A stretch of 64,000 bases of DNA from Delftia tsuruhatensis (lineage in GTDB: Bacteria > Pseudomonadota > Gammaproteobacteria > Burkholderiales > Burkholderiaceae_C): assembly GCF_903815225.1 (NCBI RefSeq), contig NZ_LR813084.1, positions 972,501 to 1,036,500 of the forward strand, given 5' to 3'. Below are positions 18,720 through 28,487 of this stretch, in pieces (position 1 is the stretch's first letter; each line of letters begins with the position of its first letter). The translations under genes were made by a program, and so were the position numbers. The notes beneath the pieces were generated by a model that was not told the DNA's origin, did no database searches, and saw only the letters and a list, made by a program, of their open reading frames with translations.

Positions 18720-19586
18720 TCAAGGGCGTGCGAGGAACTCCTCCACCAAGGTGTTGAACCGCTGGGCATGTTCCCACTGCGCCCAGTGGCCGCACTGGTT
18801 GAAGATGTGCATCTCGGCATCGGCGATGCCCCAGATCAGGCGCAGGCCCACGTCCAGCGGCACGAAGCGGTCGTCCCGGCCCCAGACCACGAGGGTGCGC
18901 GCGCGGATCTCGCCGAGGCGGTGGCCGTAGTCGGGGAATTGCCGGGGATGGGCCTGCAGGCTCTTGACGAAGTTCTCCAGGTGGTCGCGGCGCGCGAGGA
19001 TGTTGGCCAGGCGCTGCTGGTAGAGCGCCTCGGTGAGGCTGCTGGCGTCGTGGACGAAGACGTCCATCATGCGCCGCAGGTTCTCCACCGTGGGCTCGCG
19101 GTACAGCGCGCCGATCAGCTTGATGCCTTCGGTGGGCATGGGCACGAACTGGCTGGGACCGCCCGTGCCGCCGCCCATGAGCACCAGCCGGGCCACGCGC
19201 CCCGGATGGGCCAGGGCGAAGGCGACGGCGCTGTGCGCGCCCATGGAGTTGCCGACGATGTGCACGGGCTGCGTGATGCCCAGCCCGTCGAGCACGGCGT
19301 GCAGGCAGCGTGCGTTGAGGTCGGAGCGCGAGCCCGTGCTGACGATGCTGTCGCTCTTGCTCCAGCCCGGGCAGTCGAGCAGCAGCAGGCGGTAGCCGGC
19401 CCGGGCCAGCGGCTCGATGTTGCGGTGGAAGTTGGCCCAGCCGCTGGCGCCGGGACCGGAGCCGTGCAGCAGGACCACGGTCTGCCCGCCCTGGCCCACG
19501 TCGTTGTAGTGCAGGCGCAGCGGCTGTCCGCCGTCGGTGATGGTGATGAAGCGGCTCGTGGCCTCTTCGGTGAAGGGGGTGTGCAT
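18720..19586 (-). CDS. mhpC: 2-hydroxy-6-oxonona-2,4-dienedioate (C-C bond) hydrolase
   Basis: 288-residue alpha/beta hydrolase of the meta-cleavage product hydrolase group. It has oxyanion strand [14 protein letters not shown], nucleophile Ser114 in GNSMGAH, acid in GRDDRF (238/239) and His267 in CGHWAQ. It hydrolyses the ring-cleavage product of 2,3-dihydroxyphenylpropionate to 2-hydroxypentadienoate plus succinate. It is the last gene of the mhp operon, 37 bases after mhpE. Assignment to mhpC rather than bphD or dmpD rests on the surrounding mhpA, B, D, E and F genes. Confidence 0.88.
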   Translation of the reverse strand: MHTPFTEEATSRFITITDGGQPLRLHYNDVGQGGQTVVLLHGSGPGASGWANFHRNIEPLARAGYRLLLLDCPGWSKSDSIVSTGSRSDLNARCLHAVLDGLGITQPVHIVGNSMGAHSAVAFALAHPGRVARLVLMGGGTGGPSQFVPMPTEGIKLIGALYREPTVENLRRMMDVFVHDASSLTEALYQQRLANILARRDHLENFVKSLQAHPRQFPDYGHRLGEIRARTLVVWGRDDRFVPLDVGLRLIWGIADAEMHIFNQCGHWAQWEHAQRFNTLVEEFLARP

Positions 19587-19623
19587 GGCGCTCTCCGGAG
19601 GGTTGCTGGGGCGGGGATGGGGG

Positions 19624-20661
19624 TCACGCGGGCGCGCGGCAGGGGGTCTCGTGCCGGCGCAGCAGGTCCAGGGCCACGTCCACGATCATGTCCTCCTGCC
19701 CGCCGACCATGCGGCGGCGGCCCAGCTCGACGAGGATGTCGACGGTGCGCAGGCCGTACTTGCGCGCGGCGGCCTCGCTGTGGCGCAGAAAGCTGCTGTA
19801 GACACCGGCGTAGCCCAGGGCCAGGGTCTCCCGGTCCACGCGCACGGGGCGGTCCTGCAGCGGCCGCACGATGTCGTCGGCCGCGTCCATGAGCCGGTAC
19901 AGGTCGGCGCCGTGGTGCCAGCACAGGCGTTCGGCCGCCGCGACGAAGACTTCCAGTGGCGCGTTGCCGGCGCCCGCGCCCATGCCGGCCAGGCTGGCGT
20001 CCACGCGGTCGCAGCCTTCCTCGACGGCGACGATGGAGTTGGCCACGCCCAGGCTCAGGTTGTGGTGGGCATGCATGCCGGTCTGCGTCTCGGGCCTGAG
20101 CACGTCCTTGAAGGCGCGAAAGCGCTCGCGCACGTCCTGCATGCCCAGCGCACCGCCGGAATCCACGACATAGCAGCAGGTGGCGCCATAGCTTTCCATG
20201 AGCCGCGCCTGGCCGGCCAGCGCCTGGGGCGTGGTCATGTGGCTCATCATCAGAAAGCCCACGGCTTCCATGCCCAGGTGGCGTGCGTATTCGATGTGCT
20301 GGCGCGCGACATCGGCCTCGGTGCAATGCGTGGCCACGCGCACCACGCGCACGCCTGCCTCGAAGGCGGCCTTCAGGTCATGCACGGTGCCGATGCCGGG
20401 CAGCAGCAGCGTGGCGATCCTGGCGCGGCGCACCACGCCGGCCACGGCCTCGATCCATTCCAGGTCGCCATGGGCGCCGAAGCCGTAGTTGAAGCTGGAG
20501 CCTTGCAGGCCGTCGCCGTGGGCGACCTCGATGGAGTCCACGCCGGCTTCGTCGAGCGCGGCTGCGATGCGGCGCACCTGTTCCAGGCTGTACTGGTGGC
20601 GGATGGCGTGGCTGCCGTCGCGCAGCGTCACGTCCGAGAGGTAGATCTTCTTGCCGTTCAT
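19624..20661 (-). CDS. mhpE: 4-hydroxy-2-oxovalerate aldolase
   Basis: 345 residues. The DRE-type TIM barrel opens with [11 protein letters not shown] (Arg14, Asp15). Metal ligands are His198 and His200 in MHAHHN, and a C-terminal communication domain follows. It cleaves 4-hydroxy-2-oxovalerate to pyruvate and acetaldehyde and channels acetaldehyde to its partner dehydrogenase, encoded 13 bases upstream. Length and motifs match DmpG/MhpE. It sits between mhpF and mhpC. Confidence 0.94.
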   Translation of the reverse strand: MNGKKIYLSDVTLRDGSHAIRHQYSLEQVRRIAAALDEAGVDSIEVAHGDGLQGSSFNYGFGAHGDLEWIEAVAGVVRRARIATLLLPGIGTVHDLKAAFEAGVRVVRVATHCTEADVARQHIEYARHLGMEAVGFLMMSHMTTPQALAGQARLMESYGATCCYVVDSGGALGMQDVRERFRAFKDVLRPETQTGMHAHHNLSLGVANSIVAVEEGCDRVDASLAGMGAGAGNAPLEVFVAAAERLCWHHGADLYRLMDAADDIVRPLQDRPVRVDRETLALGYAGVYSSFLRHSEAAARKYGLRTVDILVELGRRRMVGGQEDMIVDVALDLLRRHETPCRAPA

Positions 20662-20674
20662 TGCACAGGTCCTT

Positions 20675-21616
20675 TCAGGCGGCCAGGCCGAGCGCGCGGG
20701 CCGCCATGTGCTCCGCCGTGCGCAGGGCGGCGCTGGTCATGATGTCCAGGTTGCCCGCATAGGCGGGCAGGTAGTGGGCCGCGCCCTCGACCTCCAGGAA
20801 GATCGAGGTCTTGAGGCCGGTGAGCGCATCGCCCACGCCGGGAATGCGGATGGGCTGCTCGATGCGATCGAACTGCACGGCCTGCTTGAGGCGGTAGCCG
20901 GGCACATAGGACTGCACGGCCTCGGCCATGCGGGCCACCGAGTCGGCGATGGCGGCCTCGTCGGCGGCCTCGCTGAGCGTGTAGACCGTGTCGCGCATGA
21001 TCAGCGGCGGCTCGGCGGGATTCAGGACGATGATGGCCTTGCCCTTGCGCGCGCCGCCCACGGCCTCGATGGCGCGCGAGGTGGTCTCGGTGAACTCGTC
21101 GATGTTGGCGCGCGTGCCCGGGCCGGCGCTCTTGCTGGCGATCGATGCCACGATCTCGGCATAGTGGACGGTGGCCACGCGGGCCACGGCCGCCACCATG
21201 GGAATGGTGGCCTGGCCGCCGCAGGTGACCATGTTCAGGTTGGGCGCGTCCGGGTGCGCATGGCCGTTGACCACGGGGATGCAATAGGGACCGATGGCGG
21301 CCGGCGTCAGGTCCACCATGCGGATGGCGGGCCTGAGGGCACGCAGGAGGGCATCGTTGCGCACATGCGCGCCGGCGCTGGTGGCGTCGAAGACGATGTC
21401 GATGGCGCCGAACCCGGGCAGGCGCGCCAGTCCCTCGACGCCTTCATGGGTGGTGGCCACGCCCATGCGGGCGGCACGGGCCAGGCCGTCGGAGGCCGGG
21501 TCGATGCCCACCATGGCCGCCATCTCGATGTGCCGGCCGTGGCGCAGGATCTTGATCATCAGGTCCGTGCCGATGTTGCCGCTGCCGATGATGGCAGCCT
21601 GGAGTTTGCGGGTCAT
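20675..21616 (-). CDS. mhpF: Acetaldehyde dehydrogenase (acetylating)
   Basis: 313 residues. The Rossmann motif GSGNIG is at 11-16 and the active-site Cys132 lies in [12 protein letters not shown], exactly where DmpF/MhpF enzymes have it. It converts acetaldehyde, NAD+ and CoA to acetyl-CoA, forming a complex with the aldolase. It lies in the middle of the mhp operon with short spacing on both sides (13 and 19 bases). Confidence 0.95.
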   Translation of the reverse strand: MTRKLQAAIIGSGNIGTDLMIKILRHGRHIEMAAMVGIDPASDGLARAARMGVATTHEGVEGLARLPGFGAIDIVFDATSAGAHVRNDALLRALRPAIRMVDLTPAAIGPYCIPVVNGHAHPDAPNLNMVTCGGQATIPMVAAVARVATVHYAEIVASIASKSAGPGTRANIDEFTETTSRAIEAVGGARKGKAIIVLNPAEPPLIMRDTVYTLSEAADEAAIADSVARMAEAVQSYVPGYRLKQAVQFDRIEQPIRIPGVGDALTGLKTSIFLEVEGAAHYLPAYAGNLDIMTSAALRTAEHMAARALGLAA

Positions 21617-21635
21617 GTCTGCGTTCTCGCGGGTT

Positions 21636-22610
21636 TCAATCGATGGCGGCGCCGCTGGCCTTGATCAGCGGCGCCCAGCGCGCGATCTCGGCCTGCATGA
21701 AGCTGCCGAACTGCGCGGGCGTGGAGGCGAAGGGCTGCATGCCCTGGTCGGCGAAGCGCCGCAGCACCTCGGGGTCCTTCATGGCCTTGTTGATGGCGTC
21801 GTTGAGGCGCTCGACCAGGGGCGCGGGCGTGCCCGCGCGGGCCACGGCGCCGAACCAGACGCCCGCGTCCACGCCGGGGATGCCCAGCTCGGCCAGCGTG
21901 GGTACCTCGGGCAGCTGGGGAGAGCGCCGCTGCGCCGCGATGGCCAGCGGCCGCAGCTTCCTGCCGGCGATCAGGGGCGCCGTGGTGATGACGGGGTCGA
22001 ACATGAAGTCCACCTGGCCCCCCATCACGTCCTGCAGCGCCGGGGTCGAGCCCTTGTAGGCCACATGGCTGTAGTGGCCGCCGGCCTTGCCCCGGAAGGT
22101 CTCGCCCAGCAGATGGCCTATGGAGCCCATGCCCTGGGAGGCATAGTTCAGGCCCCCCTTGCGCGAGCGGGCCTGCTGCACCAGCTCGGCCACGCTGTGC
22201 AGCGGGCCGCTGGCTGGAACCACCAGCACCAGCGGCGATGCGATCAGCGAGGCCACGGGCGTGAAATCCCGGAGCGGGTCATAGGAGAAGCTGCGAAACA
22301 GCGTGGGATTGATGGCGAACATCTCGGTCGCGCCCACGAAGAGGGTGTGGCCATCGGCTGGCTGCTGGCGCACGTGGGCCGCCGCGATCTGGCCGCCGCC
22401 GCCGGGCCGGTTGTCCACGACCACGGGCTTGCCCAGCTGCTCTCCCATCTTCTGCGCCAGCGCGCGGGCCACGGCATCGGTGATGCCTCCGGCCGGAAAG
22501 GGCACGACCATGGCCACGGGCCGGTTGGGAAACTCCTGGGCCAGCGCGGGCAGGGCGCTGCCGGCCAGCGACAGCAGCAAAAGGCGGGAAAGGGTACGTC
22601 GGTTGTGCAT
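21636..22610 (-). CDS. Bug/TctC-family tripartite tricarboxylate transporter substrate-binding protein
   Basis: 324 residues. The N-terminus is a signal peptide ([21 protein letters not shown]) and the mature part starts [18 protein letters not shown], the classic Bug opening. The periplasmic receptor presumably captures hydroxyphenylpropionate or a related acid, because it is embedded between mhpD and mhpF. No TctA/TctB membrane subunits are adjacent, so it is an orphan receptor, as is usual for the expanded Bug family of Burkholderiales. E. coli instead has the MFS transporter mhpT in its cluster, and none is seen here. Confidence 0.88.
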   Translation of the reverse strand: MHNRRTLSRLLLLSLAGSALPALAQEFPNRPVAMVVPFPAGGITDAVARALAQKMGEQLGKPVVVDNRPGGGGQIAAAHVRQQPADGHTLFVGATEMFAINPTLFRSFSYDPLRDFTPVASLIASPLVLVVPASGPLHSVAELVQQARSRKGGLNYASQGMGSIGHLLGETFRGKAGGHYSHVAYKGSTPALQDVMGGQVDFMFDPVITTAPLIAGRKLRPLAIAAQRRSPQLPEVPTLAELGIPGVDAGVWFGAVARAGTPAPLVERLNDAINKAMKDPEVLRRFADQGMQPFASTPAQFGSFMQAEIARWAPLIKASGAAID

Positions 22611-22658
22611 TTTCTTGTCTCCTGGGGGTGGTGTCGTTGCGGGAGGCCGCCGGGCGAT

Positions 22659-23453
22659 TCAGGGACCGAAGCGCGCGCGCACCGTGCCCACGCCGCCGAT
22701 CTGCGCCTCGAAACGGTCACCGGGCCGCACGGCCACCATGGGGCCCAGCGCGCCCGTCAGCACGAGGTCGCCCGCGCGCAGCGGCTGGCCCAACGTGGCC
22801 AGCTTGCGCGCCAGCCAGGCGGCGGCATTGAGCGGGTGGCCCAGGCAGGCGGCGCCCGAGCCGGTGGACACCGTCTCGCCATTGCGCTGCATGCGCATCT
22901 CGCACAGCTTGAGGTCCAGCCCGTCGAGCCGCACCGGCACGGCGCCCAGCACGACCAGGCCGCTGGAGGCGTTGTCGGCCACGGTGTCCACGAAGCGGAT
23001 GTCCCAGTCGGCGATGCGGCTGCCCACGATTTCGATGGCGGGCAGCACGTAGGCGGTGGCGCCGATGACGTCGGCCACCGTGGCGTCGCGCAGGTCCAGG
23101 TCGCGCGACAGCACCAGGGCGACTTCGGCCTCCGCCTTGGGCTGCTGCGTGCGGGACATGGCAATGGGCTCGTCGTCGCCGCAGACCATGTCGGCGAACA
23201 GCGTGCCGAAGTCGGGCTGGTCCACGCCCAGCTGCTGCTGCACGGCACTCGAGGTCAGGCCGATCTTGCGGCCGATGATGCGCCGGCCCTGGCCCTGGGC
23301 GTGGCGCACGTTGGCCAGTTGCACGGCGTAGGCCGTGGTTTCGTCGGGGATTTCGCCGCGCAGCGGCGCGATGGGCAGGTTCTGCCGTTCGGCTTCGCGC
23401 AGGCGGCGGGCCCAGGTCTCTATGGGGTCGGTGGTGTGTTCGGTGGTGTGCAT
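22659..23453 (-). CDS. mhpD: 2-keto-4-pentenoate hydratase
   Basis: 264 residues of the FAH-like hydratase/decarboxylase family. Visible signatures include [23 protein letters not shown] near the N-terminal third, the metal-site region [14 protein letters not shown], and a C-terminal [10 protein letters not shown]. It adds water to 2-hydroxypenta-2,4-dienoate to give 4-hydroxy-2-oxovalerate, the substrate of the aldolase encoded downstream. It is flanked by mhpB and the Bug receptor gene in the same operon. Confidence 0.93.
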   Translation of the reverse strand: MHTTEHTTDPIETWARRLREAERQNLPIAPLRGEIPDETTAYAVQLANVRHAQGQGRRIIGRKIGLTSSAVQQQLGVDQPDFGTLFADMVCGDDEPIAMSRTQQPKAEAEVALVLSRDLDLRDATVADVIGATAYVLPAIEIVGSRIADWDIRFVDTVADNASSGLVVLGAVPVRLDGLDLKLCEMRMQRNGETVSTGSGAACLGHPLNAAAWLARKLATLGQPLRAGDLVLTGALGPMVAVRPGDRFEAQIGGVGTVRARFGP

Positions 23454-23474
23454 GGCTTCAGGGGGAGGGGCGGG

Positions 23475-24449
23475 TCAGTCGTCGGTGTGCATGAACATCA
23501 CGCCGTAGCCGGCGATCAGCGAAGGCACGGGGCGGTAGGCATTCACGGGGCAGGGCAGGCCCGGGTGCTGCGGCAGGGCGGCGCGGGCCACCAGCCAGGT
23601 CTTGGATTCATGGGCCGAACGGCCGGCCTGCGTTTCGATGCAAGCCTCGCTGTGGCGGCACAGGCGGTCCAGTTCGCCGCTGGCCAGGGCCTGCATCCAG
23701 TCCAGGTCCCAGGCGGGATTGAGCGGCTTCATCCAGGCCTCGCCACGGGCCAGTGCCAGGCCGGCGGCCTTCACCCGCTCGGTCTTGGCGGCTTTCTCTG
23801 CCTCGGTGGGCGGCACGCCGACGGTGATGCGCTCGCGCACGGCCGGGTCGGGGTGGTCCAGCGTGGGCACGGGCGGTTCGTGCGAAAGCCCGCCCGATCC
23901 GATCAGCAGCGTGCGCTGCGGCAACCCGTCCAGAAAGCGGCCCAGGGCCTCGCCCAGCGTGCGGCAGCGCGCCAGCCGCGCGATGGCGGGCGGGGCCACG
24001 GCGTTGAGGAACAGCGGCAGCACGGGCGGGGTGCGCGCCAGTTCGTCGCCCCACAGCACCTGCAGCGCCTGGGCGAAGCCATGGTCCACCTCCATGCGGC
24101 GCGAGACCGCGATGTCCACATGCGCATCCATCAGGTGCGTGGCCAGGGCCAGCGCCAGGTCCTCGGGCACGTTCAGCGGGCCTGCCGGGGACAGATAGTC
24201 GCCCACGGCGTGCACCGCGGTGCCCAGGCACAACGGCGGCATCAGCGCGTTGAAGAAGCCGTTGTAGTGGTCGGGGCCGATGAGCACGACCAGGTCCGGA
24301 TCGAAGGCATGGACGGCCGCGCGCGCCGCCGCAATGGCGGCGTCGAGCGCCTGCTGATCGTCCGCAGGCACGGGATTGAGGCCCAGCAGCGGGGAGTGCG
24401 ACATGCCCAGGAAGGCGCGCCGCGCACGGGCCATGGCGGTGGTGTCCAT
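23475..24449 (-). CDS. mhpB: 2,3-dihydroxyphenylpropionate 1,2-dioxygenase (extradiol, type III)
   Basis: 324 residues of the LigB-like extradiol dioxygenase superfamily. Motifs are GMSHSPLLGL, LIGPDHYNGFF (metal region), VDHGFAQAL (catalytic His) and IGSGGLSHEPP. It cleaves the catechol ring of 2,3-dihydroxyphenylpropionate or -cinnamate using Fe(II) and O2. Its ATG is 3 bases after the mhpA stop, so translation is probably coupled; AGGA lies 8 bases before the ATG. It ends in MHTDD. Confidence 0.94.
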   Translation of the reverse strand: MDTTAMARARRAFLGMSHSPLLGLNPVPADDQQALDAAIAAARAAVHAFDPDLVVLIGPDHYNGFFNALMPPLCLGTAVHAVGDYLSPAGPLNVPEDLALALATHLMDAHVDIAVSRRMEVDHGFAQALQVLWGDELARTPPVLPLFLNAVAPPAIARLARCRTLGEALGRFLDGLPQRTLLIGSGGLSHEPPVPTLDHPDPAVRERITVGVPPTEAEKAAKTERVKAAGLALARGEAWMKPLNPAWDLDWMQALASGELDRLCRHSEACIETQAGRSAHESKTWLVARAALPQHPGLPCPVNAYRPVPSLIAGYGVMFMHTDD

Positions 24450-24452
24450 GGC

Positions 24453-26243
24453 TCAGTCCTGCAGCGCGCAGGCACCGCCCGGTACCAGGGGGACATGCAG
24501 CAGCCGCGCCAGCTGCGCGGTCACGGCGCCGGTTTCCTGGGGCGATGCCATCGCGGCCACGAAGCGGTCGGGGCGCACGAAGGCGATGGAGCGCGTCTGC
24601 GCGCCGAACCAGTCCTTGAGGCGGCCCTGGACATCGCCCACGGTGACCACCGTCTCGTGCGCGGGCGGGCAATGCGCCATCTGCCCGGGCGGCATGACGC
24701 GGACCATCCGCGCATTGAGTCGGCGCCAGAAGGCCAGCGCCTGCGCGTCCAGCCCCTGCACGGGATCCGTGGTCCAGGCGATGAGGGCGAAGTGCGGGCC
24801 GATGACGTCGTCCAGCCGCAGGATGCGGCCTGCGCCGTCGAGCACGCGCGGCTGGATGAACATGCGGCCGACGGCGCTGGGCGGTGGTGTCTGCAGGCCA
24901 TGGACGAGACGGCCCAGCGGCGATTCCTTCTTCTCGGCCATGAGGCCGAGCAAGCGGCCCAGCGGCGTGTCGCCCGAGCGTTGCAGCAGCCCGCCCAGCA
25001 GTGGCGCGGGCGGGGCCTGCGGGTCCTGGCCGTGCAGCACCACGCCCTGCTCATAGCGCGGCATGGGCTTGAAGCGCATCTCGGCGAAGTACTGCTTGAC
25101 CGGGGGCACGGCATTGAGGGCCAGCATCACCGTATCGCGCAGCCGTGCGGCCGTGCGGCTTTCGGGCGCGAAGATGTCCCCGGCCACCTCGGACAGGTGG
25201 ATCATGCTGCGCGCATGGTCGCGGCGCTCCTGGCCGTAGCTGTCCAGCAGGGCTTCGCCCGCCTGCCCTCTGGCCACCATGGCCAGCTTCCAGGCCAGGT
25301 TGCTGGCATCGCGCAGCCCGCTGTTGTAGCCCTGGCCCTGCCAGACCGGCATGATGTGGGCCGCATCGCCGGCCAGCAGCACGCGCCCTTCGCGGAACTT
25401 CGCGGCCAGCCGCGCGTTGTGCGTGTAGACGCGCTTGCGGATGTAGTCCAGGCGCTCCGGGTCGGCCACGACCTTGCGCATCAGGCGCGCGAGGTTGTCG
25501 GGCCGGGACAGCTCCTGCTCCGTTTCGCCGGGCATGACCATGAATTCAAAGCGGCGGATGCCATGGGGCAGCGCGGCCGACACATAGGGGCGATCGGGGT
25601 CGCAGTGCATGCCGATGTGGGGCGTGCCCAGCGGATCGTTGCGCACATCGACCACGATCCACTGGTTGGGCTTGGTGCGGCCCTCGAAGGCGATGCCCAG
25701 CGCGCGCCGCACGGCGCTGTTGCCGCCGTCGCAGGCGACCAGGAAGCGCGCGCGCAGCGCCTGGCGCGTGCCGTCGGCGGCCAGCAGTTGCAGGTCCACG
25801 CCATGGGCGTCCTGGCTGAAATGGGCGAGCTCCTGCCCGAACAGCAACCGCACATGGGCGAAGCGCGCCAGTCCCTGGTGCAGGATGGCATCCACCTGGG
25901 GCTGTATGAAGGCATTGCGCCGCGACCAGCCGAACTCGTCGGTGCGCGGCTCGATGGAGGCAAAGCACTGGCCGCTGGCCGTGAAAAAGCGCATCCAGTG
26001 GTCGGGCGTGATGTGGCCCTCGACCTCGCCGGAAAGGCCCGCGGCCTGCAAGGTGCGCAGCGATTCGTCATCGATGCCGATGGCGCGCGGATAGTCGATG
26101 AGGCGGTCCAGCTTTTCGACCACCAGGGTGCGCACGCCGGCCAGCCCCAACAGGTTGGCCAGGGTCAGGCCCACGGGGCCTGCGCCGATGATGGCGACGT
26201 CGTAGGGCTGCGTCTGCGCCGGGGTGTCTGCTGCCGTATCCAT
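24453..26243 (-). CDS. mhpA: 3-(3-hydroxyphenyl)propionate / 3-hydroxycinnamate hydroxylase
   Basis: 596-residue FAD monooxygenase of the aromatic hydroxylase class. The FAD-binding GAGPVG is at 20-25, a DG-type motif is present ([17 protein letters not shown]), and [17 protein letters not shown] is the second FAD motif. It ortho-hydroxylates 3-hydroxyphenylpropionate with NADH and O2. It is the first gene of the operon, and the leader carries an MhpR-like operator about 100 bases upstream of the ATG. It is slightly longer than the roughly 550-residue E. coli enzyme at the C-terminus. Confidence 0.93.
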   Translation of the reverse strand: MDTAADTPAQTQPYDVAIIGAGPVGLTLANLLGLAGVRTLVVEKLDRLIDYPRAIGIDDESLRTLQAAGLSGEVEGHITPDHWMRFFTASGQCFASIEPRTDEFGWSRRNAFIQPQVDAILHQGLARFAHVRLLFGQELAHFSQDAHGVDLQLLAADGTRQALRARFLVACDGGNSAVRRALGIAFEGRTKPNQWIVVDVRNDPLGTPHIGMHCDPDRPYVSAALPHGIRRFEFMVMPGETEQELSRPDNLARLMRKVVADPERLDYIRKRVYTHNARLAAKFREGRVLLAGDAAHIMPVWQGQGYNSGLRDASNLAWKLAMVARGQAGEALLDSYGQERRDHARSMIHLSEVAGDIFAPESRTAARLRDTVMLALNAVPPVKQYFAEMRFKPMPRYEQGVVLHGQDPQAPPAPLLGGLLQRSGDTPLGRLLGLMAEKKESPLGRLVHGLQTPPPSAVGRMFIQPRVLDGAGRILRLDDVIGPHFALIAWTTDPVQGLDAQALAFWRRLNARMVRVMPPGQMAHCPPAHETVVTVGDVQGRLKDWFGAQTRSIAFVRPDRFVAAMASPQETGAVTAQLARLLHVPLVPGGACALQD

Positions 26244-26299
26244 GCTCTGCCTTGTCTCCGTGATCCGTTGCGGTGGCCCGTGGCTTTGCCTGCGGGCCG

Positions 26300-26305
26300 G
26301 CTATG
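26300..26305 (-). promoter_or_regulatory. Candidate -10 box of the mhp promoter
   Basis: Reads CATAGC on the minus strand, about 57 bases upstream of mhpA. A start site about 7 bases downstream would place the MhpR-like operator centre about 58-60 bases upstream, the spacing I recall for the E. coli mhp promoter. No -35 consensus is present 17 bases further up, fitting an activator-dependent promoter. Confidence 0.45.
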
Positions 26306-26345
26306 GAGGCGGATTGTGGGCAGCACCGGCATGGCTGCGAACTGC

Positions 26346-26360
26346 GTGCACCAGGTGCAC
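26346..26360. promoter_or_regulatory. MhpR-type operator
   Basis: GTGCACCTGGTGCAC (minus-strand reading), a palindrome of two GTGCAC units around CTG. It matches the 15-base core of the operator that I recall for E. coli MhpR. It is positioned upstream of mhpA as expected for activation. The likely regulator gene, at 38273-39082, is about 12 kb away. Confidence 0.72.
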
Positions 26361-26599
26361 ATCAAGTCATGGGTTTACCCTTGATTCGGGGCATGTCGTG
26401 AGGGGGCAGCATGAAAAATGCCCTGGCACATGGTCTGGGCCTGGATATGCAGGTAGTGGTGCACTTCGACCCCTGGGGGTGTGTTGTCGGGTGTGCTCCT
26501 GTATCTGCTATTGCAGCAGGTGCTCCTGGAGGCGGATCTGCCCAATCTAGCAAGGCGCTGTGCCGAGGACAGAAAGTCTCCTCTGTAAATGAGCAAGCA
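26361..26599. other. Junction region between mhp operon and Rhs island
   Basis: About 240 bases between the mhp operator and the end of the first island gene. The GC-rich host composition gives way to AT-rich sequence near 26570. Overlapping short frames exist on the minus strand (for example 26375-26596), but none has a recognisable product or start signal. No direct repeat or integrase is visible, so the island boundary cannot be fixed exactly. Confidence 0.45.
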
Positions 26600-27193
26600 T
26601 CAACCTCCATCCTCGTAGTGAATCTCGACAATACATTCATATGACTCCTCTGGATATGGCATAAATGCGGTCATCTTCATATGAGTTGGATGGCCTTTTT
26701 TTACAAGAGAAGTTGTCATTCTGTCCATTGTGGCAATCAAGAGTGAATTTTCATCAGTTAGTTTGCCTTGGATTATGCTGGAATGCATTAAAAAGATGTT
26801 ATCTAACTCATCTTTGTCCTGGATGGATATTTTTGTTAAATAAGCATTTTTCTTCGAGAGATTAATAATTTCCTGAAGGCTTCCACTCTTCTCTGTTCTT
26901 TTAATGGATTCAGAATTTCTCAATGAAATAGAGAAAGCCACCCCATTTCCAATGAACTCCCTGCTTCCTTGATTAAAAATCTTCCCAGGCTCAGCAATCC
27001 AGGCATATTCAGCGTGATCTGTTATTTTTTTTGAGATATACCACTTCCAAATATTTCTTTTGCCGTTTATCGGAAACACAGCAGCAACGCTATCCCTCAA
27101 AGCATAAGCCTCACAGACATCATTTCTCACCTCTTCACCATTCGCCTCAAATGATAAAAATATTGCAAGAGAAATTAAAATTGAAATTCTCAT
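26600..27193 (-). CDS. Probable immunity protein for the displaced Rhs toxin (exported)
   Basis: 197 residues, AT-rich, not recognised by family. The N-terminus MRISILISLAIFLSFEANG is a clear signal peptide, so the protein should act in the periplasm. Its ATG is 1 base after the stop of the upstream toxin frame (27195), the tight toxin-immunity coupling typical of Rhs cassettes. The mature part is polar with a single Cys (NDVCEAY). Placement and composition suggest that it neutralises the toxin encoded by 27195-27641; no sequence motif proves this. Confidence 0.6.
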   Translation of the reverse strand: MRISILISLAIFLSFEANGEEVRNDVCEAYALRDSVAAVFPINGKRNIWKWYISKKITDHAEYAWIAEPGKIFNQGSREFIGNGVAFSISLRNSESIKRTEKSGSLQEIINLSKKNAYLTKISIQDKDELDNIFLMHSSIIQGKLTDENSLLIATMDRMTTSLVKKGHPTHMKMTAFMPYPEESYECIVEIHYEDGG

Positions 27194-27194
27194 A

Positions 27195-27899
27195 TCACTT
27201 TCTTCTTTGATTTATTATTCTTGATACTGCATCCGCCAAATCATCTATGCCTGCTGTCGGAGCCGATCCTCTTTGCTCCATATCTAGAAAATAATATGGA
27301 GAATCACAACTGTATCCTTCCGGAATGCTTTTCGTTTTCCATATTTCTTTCGGAATATAGTCGCTTGGCGTTTTTACGTCACGTCCAGGCTCACGGTCAC
27401 TTGCAGTACATGTGAGATTTGCCTTGCTCCATTTTCTGCAATACTGCGTGTAGTCATACGGACTGAAGTTTTCCGCTGCACTTTGCCAAGGCTTCTTGCC
27501 CGCAACCAAGCTGCCTGGATCATAATTTGGCAATTTAATCATTTCCGCAGTCTGTAGATCCAGCTCGTTTTGAGGAATCTTTCGATCAAATAGCGCCGGC
27601 TGCTGCAAGCCTGACTGTATTTTGGATGAGGATATTTTTTGCAATCCGAGAAGGTCAACCCAAGATTTCGGGTCGTCTGAACACAGGTAGGAGTTCGTCC
27701 CCCCATCAACCCAATCGGATCCTGATTGATATAAGCCCCGATCTCCGGGTCGTAGTACCGGTGCCGGTTGTAGTACAGCCCCGTCTCCCGGTCATGGTGC
27801 TGGCCCGGCAGGCGGATCTCCTGGTGAATGCCCTGCGGGTTGTATTCCTCCTGCACCTGGCCCCAGGGGTTCAGGCGCGCCGCCCACACCACGTGCCCT
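27195..27899 (-). pseudogene. Displaced (orphan) Rhs tip: end of Rhs core plus alternative C-terminal toxin, frameshifted
   Basis: The first part (27706-27899) repeats the end of the neighbouring Rhs core almost exactly (HVVWAARL.PWGQVQEEYNP through YINQDPIGL). At six G residues (plus-strand C at 27699-27704) the frame changes. Adding one base gives GGTNSYLCSDDPKSWVDLLGL, the expected end of an Rhs core with its P....D..GL cleavage motif. The fused toxin domain (27195-27641, 148 residues) starts QKISSSKIQ. The toxin has two YC/SC cysteines and no family I recognise. There is no start codon region or PAAR end, so this is a stored or discarded tip, possibly activated by recombination with the full rhs gene. 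Confidence 0.78.
27706..27899 (-). repeat. 194-bp direct repeat, copy A (end of Rhs core)
   Basis: Aligns without gaps to 29015-29208 in the same orientation, with five differences by eye (about 97% identity). The homology stops abruptly at both ends: at the P....D..GL side where the toxins diverge, and at the upstream edge of the displaced tip. It provides a recombination substrate between the two Rhs tips. Confidence 0.9.
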
Positions 27900-28052
27900 T
27901 GCTGTTGGCACACGCCAATACGATTGCAATGATAGGGTATTTTAAAAAATCTCTAGCTCATTGAACTACATAGTTGGCAAGCTAGTGAGAAAATTTTTTC
28001 TTCTGGGGTATTTTGCAGAAGCATTTTCTGATTATTTAAATTAATAAAATTT

Positions 28053-28475
28053 CTATTTGGTTATTTTTTTACAAAGCTCTCTGGTTGCAAGAATAATTTG
28101 CAATCCATTCTCCTTGCTTGCAATAACAACAGCATTCTTCTTTGAAAAGCTTCTAAAAAATCGCTTTTCATTCTCACTTATCCTTTCGCCCTCTGAACGT
28201 TCCTCTAAGATATAATCAATAAATGGCCTCATTATGGCATCCTTGTGTACCTCCTTTATTTTTTTGTAAATATCCGCTGGTTTTTCGTATCCTTTCAGAT
28301 ATGAATGCTCCATATATATTTCATTTAGCGAAACACATCCATCTGCGCGATTCAACTCCATCCATTCGGTTTTTAATCCGCCTGCTGCATGGTTGTGATT
28401 AATTGCAAGCAGCAAGATTATCGTTGTTCTTGACTTGATCATATGCTCAATATTTAAGAATATTTGCTTCAGCAT
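28053..28475 (-). CDS. Probable immunity protein of the main Rhs effector (exported)
   Basis: About 140 residues, AT-rich, no recognised family. It lies directly after the rhs stop: a GTG immediately follows the TAG, an ATG at 28475 has AGGTG about 9 bases upstream, and a third start at 28442 would give MIKSRTTIILLLAINHNHAAGG, a good signal peptide. Any of these predicts an N-terminal export signal. A periplasmic location fits an effector attacking membrane lipids or periplasmic targets. The mature part is charged and ends ATRELCKKITK. The role is inferred from position behind the toxin tip. Confidence 0.6.
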   Translation of the reverse strand: MLKQIFLNIEHMIKSRTTIILLLAINHNHAAGGLKTEWMELNRADGCVSLNEIYMEHSYLKGYEKPADIYKKIKEVHKDAIMRPFIDYILEERSEGERISENEKRFFRSFSKKNAVVIASKENGLQIILATRELCKKITK

Positions 28476-28487
28476 TAATATCAACAC

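Noticed and set aside
21294..26384. Plus-strand open frame of 1696 codons opposite the mhp operon
   Set aside because: It covers five well-supported genes on the other strand and has shadow composition; long antisense frames are expected at this GC content.
26362..26640. 92-codon minus-strand frame next to the mhp operator
   Set aside because: Begins inside the putative immunity gene's 3' end, has no start signal and unlikely composition.
27195..27644. Independent 149-codon gene starting at TTG
   Set aside because: The residues before it complete an Rhs core end when one base is restored, so it is the toxin part of a frameshifted rhs tip, not a separate gene.
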